NCBI RefSeq assembly: GCF_964021845.1
Contig: NZ_CAXHZC010000001.1
Location: forward strand, 868,001 to 932,000
DNA: 64,000 nt
Source: Arcticibacterium sp964021845
Lineage (GTDB): Bacteria; Bacteroidota; Bacteroidia; Cytophagales; Spirosomataceae
Reading direction: 5' to 3'
Shown here one piece after another: positions 37,349 to 45,464 of the stretch. Positions within the stretch are counted from its first letter, which is position 1; every line of letters begins with the position of its first letter. The position numbers were made by a program, and so were the translations under genes. The notes beneath the pieces are model-generated. The model saw only the letters and a list, made by a program, of their open reading frames with translations, was not told the DNA's origin and did no database searches.

Positions 37349-37606
37349 TTATGCCCATGCCCCAATTCTTTTGTCGCTTAGAATAGAATAAATGTTACAT
37401 ATATTGTATACTTTATAATCAGCAAGACGAGGTTTATTTCCCTGAGGCAATGCCTTCTGAAAAAGCTTATAAGTTAGTGGCCTCGAAATTACAGTATCAA
37501 TATAAATATTGTCATCAGTTCCAAGGCTGTAGGTAAAGGGCTTGCCGGTTTTAGTATAAAATGTTTCGCCAGAATGTCTTAATATTTTTTTCCAGATTTC
37601 TTCCAT
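37349..37606 (-). CDS. Small conserved-looking hypothetical protein
   Basis: 85 residues from the ATG at 37606 ('MEEIWKKILRHSGETFYTKTGKPFTYSL'), ending 'YNICNIYSILSDKRIGAW'. The frame extends upstream to 37681, but that extension lies in a 22-bp tandem duplication ('LNAAACLAKR' region), so the inner Met is the more natural start. The 'GETFYTKTGKPFTY...' opening and '.ILSDKRI' ending look like a real small domain family, but I do not recognise its function. No signal peptide. It is isolated, with an intergenic gap on each side. Confidence 0.6.
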   Translation of the reverse strand: MEEIWKKILRHSGETFYTKTGKPFTYSLGTDDNIYIDTVISRPLTYKLFQKALPQGNKPRLADYKVYNICNIYSILSDKRIGAWA

Positions 37607-37637
37607 CGCTATATTTTCGTTTAGTATAAACACTCTT

Positions 37638-37681
37638 TTAGCCAGACAAGCTGCTGCATTTAGCCAGACAAGCTGCTGCAT
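37638..37681. repeat. Perfect 22-bp tandem duplication
   Basis: Two identical adjacent 22-bp units (37638-37659 and 37660-37681), each starting TTAGCCAGACAAG and ending CTGCTGCAT. It lies just upstream of the small minus-strand gene and lengthens its open frame N-terminally. Exact identity suggests a recent slippage or duplication event. Confidence 0.9.
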
Positions 37682-37926
37682 TAAAAATTGATGTAAAATA
37701 ATAACATAAATTAGTTTTAGCTTTCAAAAGAAAGATAATTGTCAAAGAAATAAGTCATAGGGATGAGTCAAGTGAAGATGGATATTACTTGCAAAGAGAA
37801 AGAATAATGGGCAACTAATATTATTAAATCCCCAATTCCATTTTCTAAACCCAAATCAATTTGAGATTAGCTTATTTTAGCTATATCTTAATGCAAAGAT
37901 TTAACTCACTCTAGGTATTCCATCAA

Positions 37927-39270
37927 ATGAAAAATTCAAGAAGGACATTTATCAAAAAAGCTTCCACTGGTGCTTTTGCTCTAAGTTTGGGTGGTGTTTT
38001 ACCCGGTTTCTCTGCTCAAAGCTATGCACGCATAAAAGGAGCAAATGAGAAAATTCTTGTCGCTGGAATGGGCGTAAATAGTCGTGGAAATGCTGTTGCC
38101 AAGAATTTTGCTATTCAAGAAGGATGCGAAGTGCTACACATTTGTGATGTTGATTCTAGGGCCTCCAAAGTTTGTATTGATGCTGTAAGCGAAATACAAG
38201 GTTATAAACCAAAGAATACGCCTGACTTCAGAAAGGCTTTAGAGGATAAAGATTTAGATGTTTTGATAGTCACGGCACCAGACCATTGGCATGCTCCGGC
38301 AGGTTTGTTAGCCAGTAGTGCTGGAAAGCACGTTTACCTAGAAAAACCATGTAGCCATAATCCTAAAGAAGGTGAAATGCTGGTGGAATCAGCTGCAAAG
38401 CATAAAATTGTGATGCAAATGGGTAATCAGAGACGTTCATGGCCAAATGTGGCTCAAGCCATAAAAGAACTGCATGATGGCGTTATAGGACGCCCATATT
38501 ACGCTAAAACTTGGTATACAAATAACAGAGCTTCTATTGGTATAGGTAAGAAAACTGCTGTGCCTTCTTGGCTAGACTTTGATTTATGGCAAGGTCCTGC
38601 TCCTCGTATGGCTTATCAAGATAATTTGATTCATTATAATTGGCACTGGTTTTGGCATTGGGGCACAGGAGAGGCACTTAACAATGGCACACACATGGTT
38701 GACCTTGCTCGCTGGGGATTGGGAGTAGACTACGCCTCAAAAGTAACTTCGGCTGGTGGTAGATACCGCTATCAAGATGATTGGGAAACACCAGATACTC
38801 AATCTATTTCTATAGAATTTGCCAATAATAGTATGATTTCATGGGAAGGGCGTTCTTGTAATGGAAGTCATATAGAAGGCAATAGCGTGGGTGTTTTGTT
38901 TCATGCCGAAAACGGAACAATGTTGATTGAAAGTGGTAACTCCTATAAAATATTTGACCTTAAAAATAACTTGATCAAAGAAGTTAAAAATGATTTTGTT
39001 ATTGACACAAGAAACCTTCAAAGCCCTTCGCAGCAACTGGATGCATTGCATATTCAAAACTTTTTTGATGGTATAAAAAGTGGTAAAACACTGGCGTCTG
39101 ATATAGATGGAGGTTATAAGAGTACTTTACTGGTACAGTTAGGGAATATTGCTCAGCGAACGGGACGAACTTTAGATATTGACCCTAAAAATGGGTATAT
39201 CCTTAACGATAAAGATGCCATGAAACATTGGTCGCGGACTTATGAGCCTGGTTGGGAGCCTAAAGTTTAA
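37927..39270 (+). CDS. Gfo/Idh/MocA-family oxidoreductase, Tat-exported
   Basis: 447 residues with a twin-arginine signal (MKNSRRTFIKKASTGAFALSLGG). The Rossmann domain starts 'ILVAGMGVNSRGN', and the family hallmark is 'GKHVYLEKPCSHNPKEGE'. The substrate domain includes 'WHWFWHWGTGEALNNGTHMVDLARWG', a pattern common in secreted Bacteroidota members acting on glycans (glycosidase-like or sugar oxidoreduction with tightly bound NAD). Exported Gfo/Idh/MocA proteins carry their cofactor through Tat. It lies 252 bp before nagB on the same strand. Confidence 0.92.
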   Translation: MKNSRRTFIKKASTGAFALSLGGVLPGFSAQSYARIKGANEKILVAGMGVNSRGNAVAKNFAIQEGCEVLHICDVDSRASKVCIDAVSEIQGYKPKNTPDFRKALEDKDLDVLIVTAPDHWHAPAGLLASSAGKHVYLEKPCSHNPKEGEMLVESAAKHKIVMQMGNQRRSWPNVAQAIKELHDGVIGRPYYAKTWYTNNRASIGIGKKTAVPSWLDFDLWQGPAPRMAYQDNLIHYNWHWFWHWGTGEALNNGTHMVDLARWGLGVDYASKVTSAGGRYRYQDDWETPDTQSISIEFANNSMISWEGRSCNGSHIEGNSVGVLFHAENGTMLIESGNSYKIFDLKNNLIKEVKNDFVIDTRNLQSPSQQLDALHIQNFFDGIKSGKTLASDIDGGYKSTLLVQLGNIAQRTGRTLDIDPKNGYILNDKDAMKHWSRTYEPGWEPKV

Positions 39271-39499
39271 TCTGGCGGCCACTTAAAAGCTTCTTGTTCC
39301 TACTTAGTTGCGACTAAACATCGCTTAATTCAGGTTTCTAGAAAGTATGTTTTCTAGGCTTATCTGTACGGCTGATGCATTTTTCATATAATTTGTACTG
39401 CAATAAGAGGAATCCTTTTTCATTTCAGAGGATGCTTTAGTACTAGTTCTGATGAAATGTTTATTTTTAATAATTCTCAACAATCGTTAAACAATCTTA

Positions 39500-39513
39500 T
39501 GGGTTAAAACCCA
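39500..39513 (+). promoter_or_regulatory. Small inverted repeat abutting the nagB start
   Basis: TGGGTT-AA-AACCCA is a perfect 6-2-6 dyad ending 8 nt before the nagB ATG, where a ribosome would load. It may be an operator or an occluding hairpin. No Shine-Dalgarno-like sequence is seen. Short dyads can occur by chance. Confidence 0.3.
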
Positions 39514-39521
39514 ATTCAACC

Positions 39522-40289
39522 ATGAAATTATCAATTTTCAATACTCCTGAAGAAATGGGAGTATCTGCAGGAAAAAGAGCAGCAGAAATCCTTAGAAATA
39601 CCATTGCAGAACGTGGCGAAGCCAATATTATCTTAGCAACTGGTGCAAGCCAGTTTGATGTGCTTAAACAAGTACTCTCAGAGAATGACATTGCTTGGGA
39701 TAAAGTAAGCATGTTCCACCTTGATGAATACATAGGCTTACCACTTTCACACCCTGCAAGCTTTAGAAAGTACCTTTTAGATAGGTTTATCAATGTTATT
39801 AAACCGAGTTTTAAAAAAGTAGTATTGATTAATGGAGAAGAGGATGGCGAAAAGGAATGCCAAAGACTTGGTGAATTAATTAAAGAATATCCTATTGATT
39901 TGGCATTTGTAGGTTTTGGTGAAAATGGACATTTAGCCTTTAATGATCCTCCTGCAGATTTCGATACAGAAGAGCCATATATAGTTGTGGATTTGGACGA
40001 TGTTTGTCGTCAGCAGCAGTTTGGCGAAGGTTGGTTTGAAAGTTTTGATGCGGTGCCTAAACAAGCCATTAGCATGTCTATTAAGCAAATAATGAAAACG
40101 AAACATCTGATTTGCTCAGTTCCGGATACTAGAAAAGCCGAAGCTGCTAAAAATTGCTTGAATGGAGAGGTAAGCAATCTTCATCCTGCTAGTATTTTGC
40201 AAACTCATCTGAGTTGTGAATATTTTTTAGATAAGAATGCGGCTAGCCTTTTACCGGAAAGTATCATAGCCAAATCAAAAATAGCATAG
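39522..40289 (+). CDS. nagB: Glucosamine-6-phosphate deaminase family protein
   Basis: 255 residues. Converts glucosamine-6-phosphate to fructose-6-phosphate and ammonia in the cytosol. The catalytic-base region is 'SMFHLDEYIGL' (Asp68); the phosphate/active-site loop is 'FVGFGENGHLAFNDPP' with His137. In E. coli NagB the residues are Asp72, Asp141, His143 and Glu148; the aligned positions here appear to be Asp68, Asn135, His137 and Asp142. The histidine partners are thus altered, and this may be a sister subfamily. nagA starts 1 bp after the stop, supporting an amino-sugar role. Confidence 0.87.
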   Translation: MKLSIFNTPEEMGVSAGKRAAEILRNTIAERGEANIILATGASQFDVLKQVLSENDIAWDKVSMFHLDEYIGLPLSHPASFRKYLLDRFINVIKPSFKKVVLINGEEDGEKECQRLGELIKEYPIDLAFVGFGENGHLAFNDPPADFDTEEPYIVVDLDDVCRQQQFGEGWFESFDAVPKQAISMSIKQIMKTKHLICSVPDTRKAEAAKNCLNGEVSNLHPASILQTHLSCEYFLDKNAASLLPESIIAKSKIA

Positions 40290-40290
40290 C

Positions 40291-41475
40291 ATGTCGTCAA
40301 AAATCAAAATAAGCAATGGCAAAGTAATTACTCCAACGGAAATATTAGAACAAGCATCTGTGCTTGTATCTGATGGTAAAATTATTGGAATAGAAAAGGG
40401 TAATCCAGAATTTCCAGATGCTATAGAAATTGATGCCAAAGGCCAATACATTTCTCCGGGTTTTATTGATATACATGTGCACGGTGGGGGTGGTTCTGAC
40501 TTTATGGACGGTACACCGGAGGCGTTTTTAACTGTTGCGGAAACACATGCAAGGTTTGGCACAACAGGCATGTTTCCAACTACTTTGACGGCAGAACCAG
40601 AGGATTTGGAAGCCACCTTAAATTCATTTGAAAAGGCGAAAGAACAGAACAAAAAAGGAGCATCTCTTTTGGGAATCCATTTGGAAGGGCCGTATTTCGC
40701 TATGAGTCAAAAAGGAGCTCAAGACCCACGATTTATCCGAAATCCTGATGAAAAAGAGTACAAAGAGCTTATTGCAAATTTTGATTGTATCAAAAGGTGG
40801 AGTGCGGCTCCAGAATTACCTGGTGCAATGGAGTTTGGAAAGTATTTGACAGAAAATAATATACTTGCCGCCATAGCACATACAGATGCCATTTATGAAG
40901 AAGCTGAAGAGGCTTTTCATAATGGTTATACATTGGCAACGCACTTTTATTCTGCTATGCTTGGGGTTACACGTCGTAATACCTATCGCTACGCTGGCGT
41001 GGTAGAAGCTGGCTATCTAATAGATGACATGGATGTAGAGATTATAGCGGATGGCTCACATTTGCCTGCTCCACTATTAAAACTTATTTATAAAATTAAA
41101 GGACCAAAAAGAACCGCTCTGATAACAGATAGTATGCGTGCCGCCGCTATGCCAGAGGGTAAGTCCTTATTAGGAGGTTACAAAAACGGTGTTGAAGTAA
41201 TAGTAGAGGAGGGCGTGGCTAAAATGCCAGACAAAAGTTCTTTTGCAGGGAGTGTATCAACATTTGACCGATTGGTAAGAACAATGCTAAACATGGCTGA
41301 GGTGCCAATGTTAGAAACCATAGAAATGGCCAGTCTGACTCCAGCCAGAATAATGAAAGTTGATACTCAAAAAGGCTCTTTGGAAGTTGGTAAAGATGCT
41401 GATATCCTGATTTTTGATGAGGGAATTAACATCAAAATGACCATGGTAGAAGGAAGGGTGGTTTATGGTTTATAA
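40291..41475 (+). CDS. nagA: N-acetylglucosamine-6-phosphate deacetylase
   Basis: 394-residue amidohydrolase removing acetate from GlcNAc-6-P before NagB. Metal and catalytic features: His62/His64 in 'GFIDIHVHGGGG', Glu132 in 'GIHLEGPYF', 'AAIAHTDAIYEEA' and 'ATHFYSAM' histidines, and the catalytic Asp in 'ALITDSMRAA'. The C-terminus 'GSLEVGKDADILIFDE' is typical. It is in an operon with nagB. Its stop overlaps the convergent Gfo/Idh/MocA stop by 6 bp inside a palindrome (TGGTTTATAAACCA, 41466-41479). Confidence 0.95.
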   Translation: MSSKIKISNGKVITPTEILEQASVLVSDGKIIGIEKGNPEFPDAIEIDAKGQYISPGFIDIHVHGGGGSDFMDGTPEAFLTVAETHARFGTTGMFPTTLTAEPEDLEATLNSFEKAKEQNKKGASLLGIHLEGPYFAMSQKGAQDPRFIRNPDEKEYKELIANFDCIKRWSAAPELPGAMEFGKYLTENNILAAIAHTDAIYEEAEEAFHNGYTLATHFYSAMLGVTRRNTYRYAGVVEAGYLIDDMDVEIIADGSHLPAPLLKLIYKIKGPKRTALITDSMRAAAMPEGKSLLGGYKNGVEVIVEEGVAKMPDKSSFAGSVSTFDRLVRTMLNMAEVPMLETIEMASLTPARIMKVDTQKGSLEVGKDADILIFDEGINIKMTMVEGRVVYGL

Positions 41476-42462
41476 ACCAACTTCTTTCAAACTCACCGAT
41501 GCTCCTCCTTTTTTCTTGCTCTCGTCGGCTGCCATCATGAAGGCACACATTTCAAGTGTTTCAGTTTTGTCTACAGGAGATATTCCAGTTTCGAAGAAAT
41601 TAATGATTTCAACTAAAAGTGGGTCGTAGCCGTTATACGGTCCTAAAGGGCTAATACCTTTTTCGCCAAAAGCGGTACCACCATAATTTTGTTTCCCGTT
41701 TTTAATACCCCTAAATGTACCTATCCGTCCATCTTTCCATATTCCAGTCACTACTTCTTGGTCTTCACCTATCGTTCTTTGAACACTTTGACAGCCAGTT
41801 CCCATGACAGTAAAAAGCATTTCTACGCCATGTATACCATACCAAAATAAGTCTGGGTGGGTCTTTTCAAATTTCATTGGGCTGTAAGTATCAGCTCCTG
41901 AAATTTCACCAATAGACCCATTTTTGATTTCCATCATTCCGGTGGCAAATCTTAGCGATGATGCCGAAAATGTAGGGACACCATATTTCTCAGCAGCTTT
42001 GAAAATGGCTTGAGCATCTTTTAATGATGCCGCAATTGGCTTATCAATAAATGTTCTTTTTCCGCTTTTAAATACTTCTAAAGCTTGCTTTAAATGTCTT
42101 CTGCCATCGTTGGTTTCTAATAAAACCACATCCACTTTTTTGAGTAGTTCGCTTATTGAACCTACAATCTCTACGTCCATTTTCTTGACGTCCTCAATGT
42201 AGCCAGGGATTCTTTCTGTGCTAGAAATTATGTCTAAACTGCCTTGTGGATATGCTGCAACCACTTTATAACCTTTAAAAACAGCATCACCTCTATGTAG
42301 TGATTTGGTGAAGGCTACCGAATGTGAAGTGTCTAGGCCAATAATTCCTACACGTTTACCTTTGATGCTTTTTGTAATATCATTGTCTTTTTGGACAAAT
42401 GATAAGCCAATACTTGCAGCTAAAACAGGTGCAAAGAAATCACGTCTTGTAAGTTTACTCAT
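41470..42462 (-). CDS. Gfo/Idh/MocA-family oxidoreductase, possibly Tat-exported
   Basis: 330 residues from the ATG at 42462, chosen because it overlaps the permease stop as ATGA (translational coupling) and opens a twin-arginine signal 'MSKLTRRDFFAPVLAASIGLS'; an upstream in-frame ATG at 42477 is less likely. Rossmann motif 'KRVGIIGLDTSHSV', family motif 'KRTFIDKPIAASLKDA', and 'HPDLFWYGIHGVEMLFTVMG' in the substrate domain. Probably a sugar oxidoreductase fed by the upstream permease. Distinct from the exported member at 37927. Confidence 0.88.
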   Translation of the reverse strand: MSKLTRRDFFAPVLAASIGLSFVQKDNDITKSIKGKRVGIIGLDTSHSVAFTKSLHRGDAVFKGYKVVAAYPQGSLDIISSTERIPGYIEDVKKMDVEIVGSISELLKKVDVVLLETNDGRRHLKQALEVFKSGKRTFIDKPIAASLKDAQAIFKAAEKYGVPTFSASSLRFATGMMEIKNGSIGEISGADTYSPMKFEKTHPDLFWYGIHGVEMLFTVMGTGCQSVQRTIGEDQEVVTGIWKDGRIGTFRGIKNGKQNYGGTAFGEKGISPLGPYNGYDPLLVEIINFFETGISPVDKTETLEMCAFMMAADESKKKGGASVSLKEVGL

Positions 42463-43778
42463 TTTGAAATATTCCAATTTCTAAATTGATGACCCTTGAT
42501 AGCATAAAACACTAAGTAAAGATACCCTGGGAAGAGCACCCAATAGGCCGACTTTACATCATACATATCGGCAAAGTGACCGTAGACCAAAGGCATTATA
42601 GCATTTCCGCAAAGCATCATTATTAATATTGAAGAGCCTAATTTGGTAAATTTCCCTAAACCATCTAGTGCTAATGGCCAAATTCCTGCCCAAATCAAGG
42701 AGTTGGCTAAACCCATTAAGACCAAAAACCAGATAGAAATATCGGCGGTTAGGCCTAAAAACTGAACTTCTCCTTTTGTGAAAATTACTAGAAGTGTTAA
42801 TACTAAGCCTAATACGGTACAAAATCGAAGTGCATTAACTTGAGATATAATTTTGGGCATTAATACTATTCCTAAAAGGTAACCGCAGATAGTGGCAGCC
42901 AGCGTATAAGATGGAAACACTTTGGCTTCCATTAGCTGTATATTCATGGAACCTGCATAGCCAATAATAGTATCTATGGCAATTACTTGTGTACCTACGT
43001 GCATGAAAATAGCGACCGCTCCAAGAATCAAATGGGGGAATTGGAAAATACTTGTTTTAGCAGTTTGCTTATCTGTAGACTCCTCTTTGTCTCCGTCCGT
43101 GTCAATTTCAGGTAATGGTGAAAAGCGAATACCTAAACCCAATAAGAAGAGCACAATTCCTACTATTAAATAGGGCATAACCACACGTTGAATAAGTTCG
43201 TCTAAGGCGGTAGCTTTATCTGCCTCACTCATGCTAGCCAAGTTTTGGAAAAGGTCGCTATCAGTTGCTCTTAAAACTACAGCGGCAAATATTAAAGGGG
43301 CAAGAATGCCTGCCGCTTTATTACAAATACCCATAATACTGATTCGCTGTGCCGCTCTTTCTTTTGGCCCCAGAATGGTTATATATGGATTTGCGGCTGT
43401 TTGTAAAATAGCCAATCCAGCACCAAGGGTAAATAAACCAAGTAAAAAGATATAATAAGTGCGACTATAAGCTGCAGGAATAAAGATGAACGCACCAATA
43501 GACATTATCCAAAAACCAAGCATTATCCCTTTCTTAAAGCCAACCTTTTGTAGTAAAAAAGAAGCAGGTACTGAGATTAAGAAATAAGAGATATAAAAGG
43601 CAAAGGCCACTAGATATGCCTGGAAATTAGTGAGTTCACATGCTATTTTAAAATAGGGAATTAAAATAGCATTAATCCAAGAAACAAATCCAAATATGAA
43701 AAACATCACTGCAACTATTGCAATGGATATACGAGTTTCGTTTCTGCTCAGAGAGCTTACTGCAACTGCTTCAGGCAT
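42459..43778 (-). CDS. FHS-family sugar:H+ symporter (FucP/NagP-like MFS permease)
   Basis: 439 residues with about 12 membrane helices. The FHS (fucose-hexose symporter) signatures are 'FIFGFVSWINAILIPYFKIACELTN', 'GFKKGIMLGFWIMSIGAF', 'AGLAILQTAANPYITILGP' and 'QRISIMGICNKAAGILAP'. The conserved 'QTAANPY' and 'N..G' residues line the sugar path in this family. Family members carry fucose, GlcNAc or glucose/galactose; nagA/nagB nearby favours GlcNAc and the fucosidase leaves fucose open. It is coupled to the downstream Gfo/Idh/MocA gene by a 4-bp overlap. Confidence 0.9.
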   Translation of the reverse strand: MPEAVAVSSLSRNETRISIAIVAVMFFIFGFVSWINAILIPYFKIACELTNFQAYLVAFAFYISYFLISVPASFLLQKVGFKKGIMLGFWIMSIGAFIFIPAAYSRTYYIFLLGLFTLGAGLAILQTAANPYITILGPKERAAQRISIMGICNKAAGILAPLIFAAVVLRATDSDLFQNLASMSEADKATALDELIQRVVMPYLIVGIVLFLLGLGIRFSPLPEIDTDGDKEESTDKQTAKTSIFQFPHLILGAVAIFMHVGTQVIAIDTIIGYAGSMNIQLMEAKVFPSYTLAATICGYLLGIVLMPKIISQVNALRFCTVLGLVLTLLVIFTKGEVQFLGLTADISIWFLVLMGLANSLIWAGIWPLALDGLGKFTKLGSSILIMMLCGNAIMPLVYGHFADMYDVKSAYWVLFPGYLYLVFYAIKGHQFRNWNISK

Positions 43779-43919
43779 TTAGAAGATATATGGTTAAATA
43801 ATATATATAAATATAGGCTAAAATGTTCAATGTATACTTTGATATTTCGTTGTTTTCCTGCTCAAATTGTGAAATAGGGCAGTTTTTCAAGGTTGGTCTT
43901 CTCTTTTTTTAGATAGAGT

Positions 43920-44170
43920 AGAAGTGGGCTTCTTTTCATTTTGGGTTGAATGCTAAAGCTCTTGAATTTAGTTTTATAATCTATGAGAGCTTTGCTTAAA
44001 AGGATTAGTTATTAAACAAGAAATGTTTATTTTAGCCATACAACTATCAACCAGCCATGAAAACAATTCAATTTTAACAATGTGCTTCTTAACACATATT
44101 GCGAGAAGCACGGCCTTCGGTCAATCTGGCATTGTCCAACATCATTGTATTGATCAAGTTACCATTAGTT
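43920..44170. pseudogene. Decayed copy of an SGNH-start / secreted-protein-start locus
   Basis: 43920-43952 matches 34273-34306 at about 31 of 34 positions (one gap); on the minus strand it reads 'MKRSPLLL', like the SGNH start 'MKRNLLLA', then diverges. Further on, 'GAAATG..TATTTTAGC..TACAA' at 44023 and 'AGCCATGAAAA' at 44053 mirror the leader of the 36449 gene (36412-36456). An open stretch then reads 'TAFGQSGIV', like that gene's 'PAFAQSGIV', but with stops and a frameshift. I read this as a relic of the duplicated SGNH/secreted-protein arrangement; the second half of the match is weaker. Confidence 0.5.
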
Positions 44171-44209
44171 AAAATTCCCTTGTTTTACAGTCGCAAATCA
44201 CCCTTTGAA

Positions 44210-45424
44210 ATGTTCAAACCTATTCCTATCTATTTAGTCCTTTTCATAATATCTTGTTTTGTGTTGTCTTGCAAAAACAGTAACCAACCAAACGAAGAAA
44301 CGACACGAGAAAAGTCTGATGCCGGCCAAACCTATCATTGGACGGAAGCTGATGGTAAAAAATATCTTAAGGAATTGGAGCAATCAATAGTTACTCCTGA
44401 AGACTGGCGAAAAAGAGCTAAAGAAATTCGGTCACATATATTAGGTGCCTCTCATTTAGAGCCACTTCCTGATAAATGTCCGCTTAATCCCATTTTTGGT
44501 GAAATAAGAAAGTTTGATGGTTATAAGGTTCAAAATGTGGCCTTTGAAAGTCTACCTGGGGTATACGTTACTGGTTCGATATATAGCCCTTTAACTGTTC
44601 CAGAAAAACCAGCTGGTATTCTTAGCCCGCATGGTCATTGGCCCAATAGAGAGGATTATGGGCGATACAGAGCCGATGTCCAAAATAGATGTGCTTCCAT
44701 GGCTCGCATGGGGGCGGTAGTTTTTTCTTATGATATGGTGGGTTACGGGCAGCTTGCTGAATTTGGTTGGGTTCATGAATCTCCTGAAACCATGAAATTA
44801 CAAATTTGGAATAGTATTAGGTCAGTGGATTTTCTGCTTAGTATAGGGGTAGACCCCAAACGTATAGCCAGTACAGGAGCATCGGGTGGTGGAACTCAAA
44901 CTTTTCATTTGGCTGCGGTAGATTCACGAGTCAAAGTGTCTGTTCCTGTAGTGATGGTTTCATATCGTCATTTTGGTGGATGTGTTTGTGAGCTAGGTAT
45001 GGACATTCAGAAAGATGGCAAATTCGAATATAATAATGCGGAGATTGCGGCATGTCTCGCACCTAATCCTTTGCTTTTAGTTTCGGTTGGTACTGATGCT
45101 ACAGTATCTACCCCTAAAGTAGAATTCCCATTTCAGCAATACATATATAATGTCTTTGGAAAGTCTGGAATGGTTGAGAATGCTCACTTTCCGGATGAGG
45201 ATCATGGATATGAGGCTAGCAAAAGAGCTGCGGTTTACCCTTTTTTAGCGAAGCATCTAGGCCTTGACGTTTCGGCTGTTTTTAATAAGGACGGAACTTT
45301 GAATGAAGAGGGCATTATAATCGAAGACATTGAAGCCCTTTATACTTTCAATGAAAAGCATCCTTTTCCTGAGGAAGGAATTAAATCTAACAAGGATGTG
45401 GTGTGGGATTGGAAAAGTGAATAA
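44210..45424 (+). CDS. Alpha/beta-hydrolase (acetyl-xylan-esterase-like) lipoprotein
   Basis: 404 residues from the ATG at 44210, which opens a lipoprotein signal 'MFKPIPIYLVLFIISCFVLSC'; longer upstream frames run into the decayed region. The nucleophile elbow is 'ASTGASGGGTQTFHLAAVD'; an oxyanion-type 'GILSPHGHWPNREDYGRY' and the late 'FPDEDHGYEASKRAA' acid/His region complete an esterase-like triad. Secreted relatives remove acetyl or glucuronoyl groups from plant polysaccharides; activity here is inferred. 40 bp upstream of the next lipoprotein gene and likely co-transcribed. Confidence 0.85.
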   Translation: MFKPIPIYLVLFIISCFVLSCKNSNQPNEETTREKSDAGQTYHWTEADGKKYLKELEQSIVTPEDWRKRAKEIRSHILGASHLEPLPDKCPLNPIFGEIRKFDGYKVQNVAFESLPGVYVTGSIYSPLTVPEKPAGILSPHGHWPNREDYGRYRADVQNRCASMARMGAVVFSYDMVGYGQLAEFGWVHESPETMKLQIWNSIRSVDFLLSIGVDPKRIASTGASGGGTQTFHLAAVDSRVKVSVPVVMVSYRHFGGCVCELGMDIQKDGKFEYNNAEIAACLAPNPLLLVSVGTDATVSTPKVEFPFQQYIYNVFGKSGMVENAHFPDEDHGYEASKRAAVYPFLAKHLGLDVSAVFNKDGTLNEEGIIIEDIEALYTFNEKHPFPEEGIKSNKDVVWDWKSE

Positions 45425-45464
45425 AATATAAAGACAATACATAAACCCTATTAACAATTAGAAA

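Noticed and set aside
37008..37358. Minus-strand open frame of 116 codons overlapping the 3' end of the 242-aa secreted protein gene
   Set aside because: It overlaps a well-supported gene, has low-complexity composition and no recognisable motif.
41466..41479. Palindrome TGGTTTATAAACCA as a terminator or operator
   Set aside because: It falls inside the overlapping ends of two convergent genes; coding constraints explain it as well as any function, and no T-tract follows.
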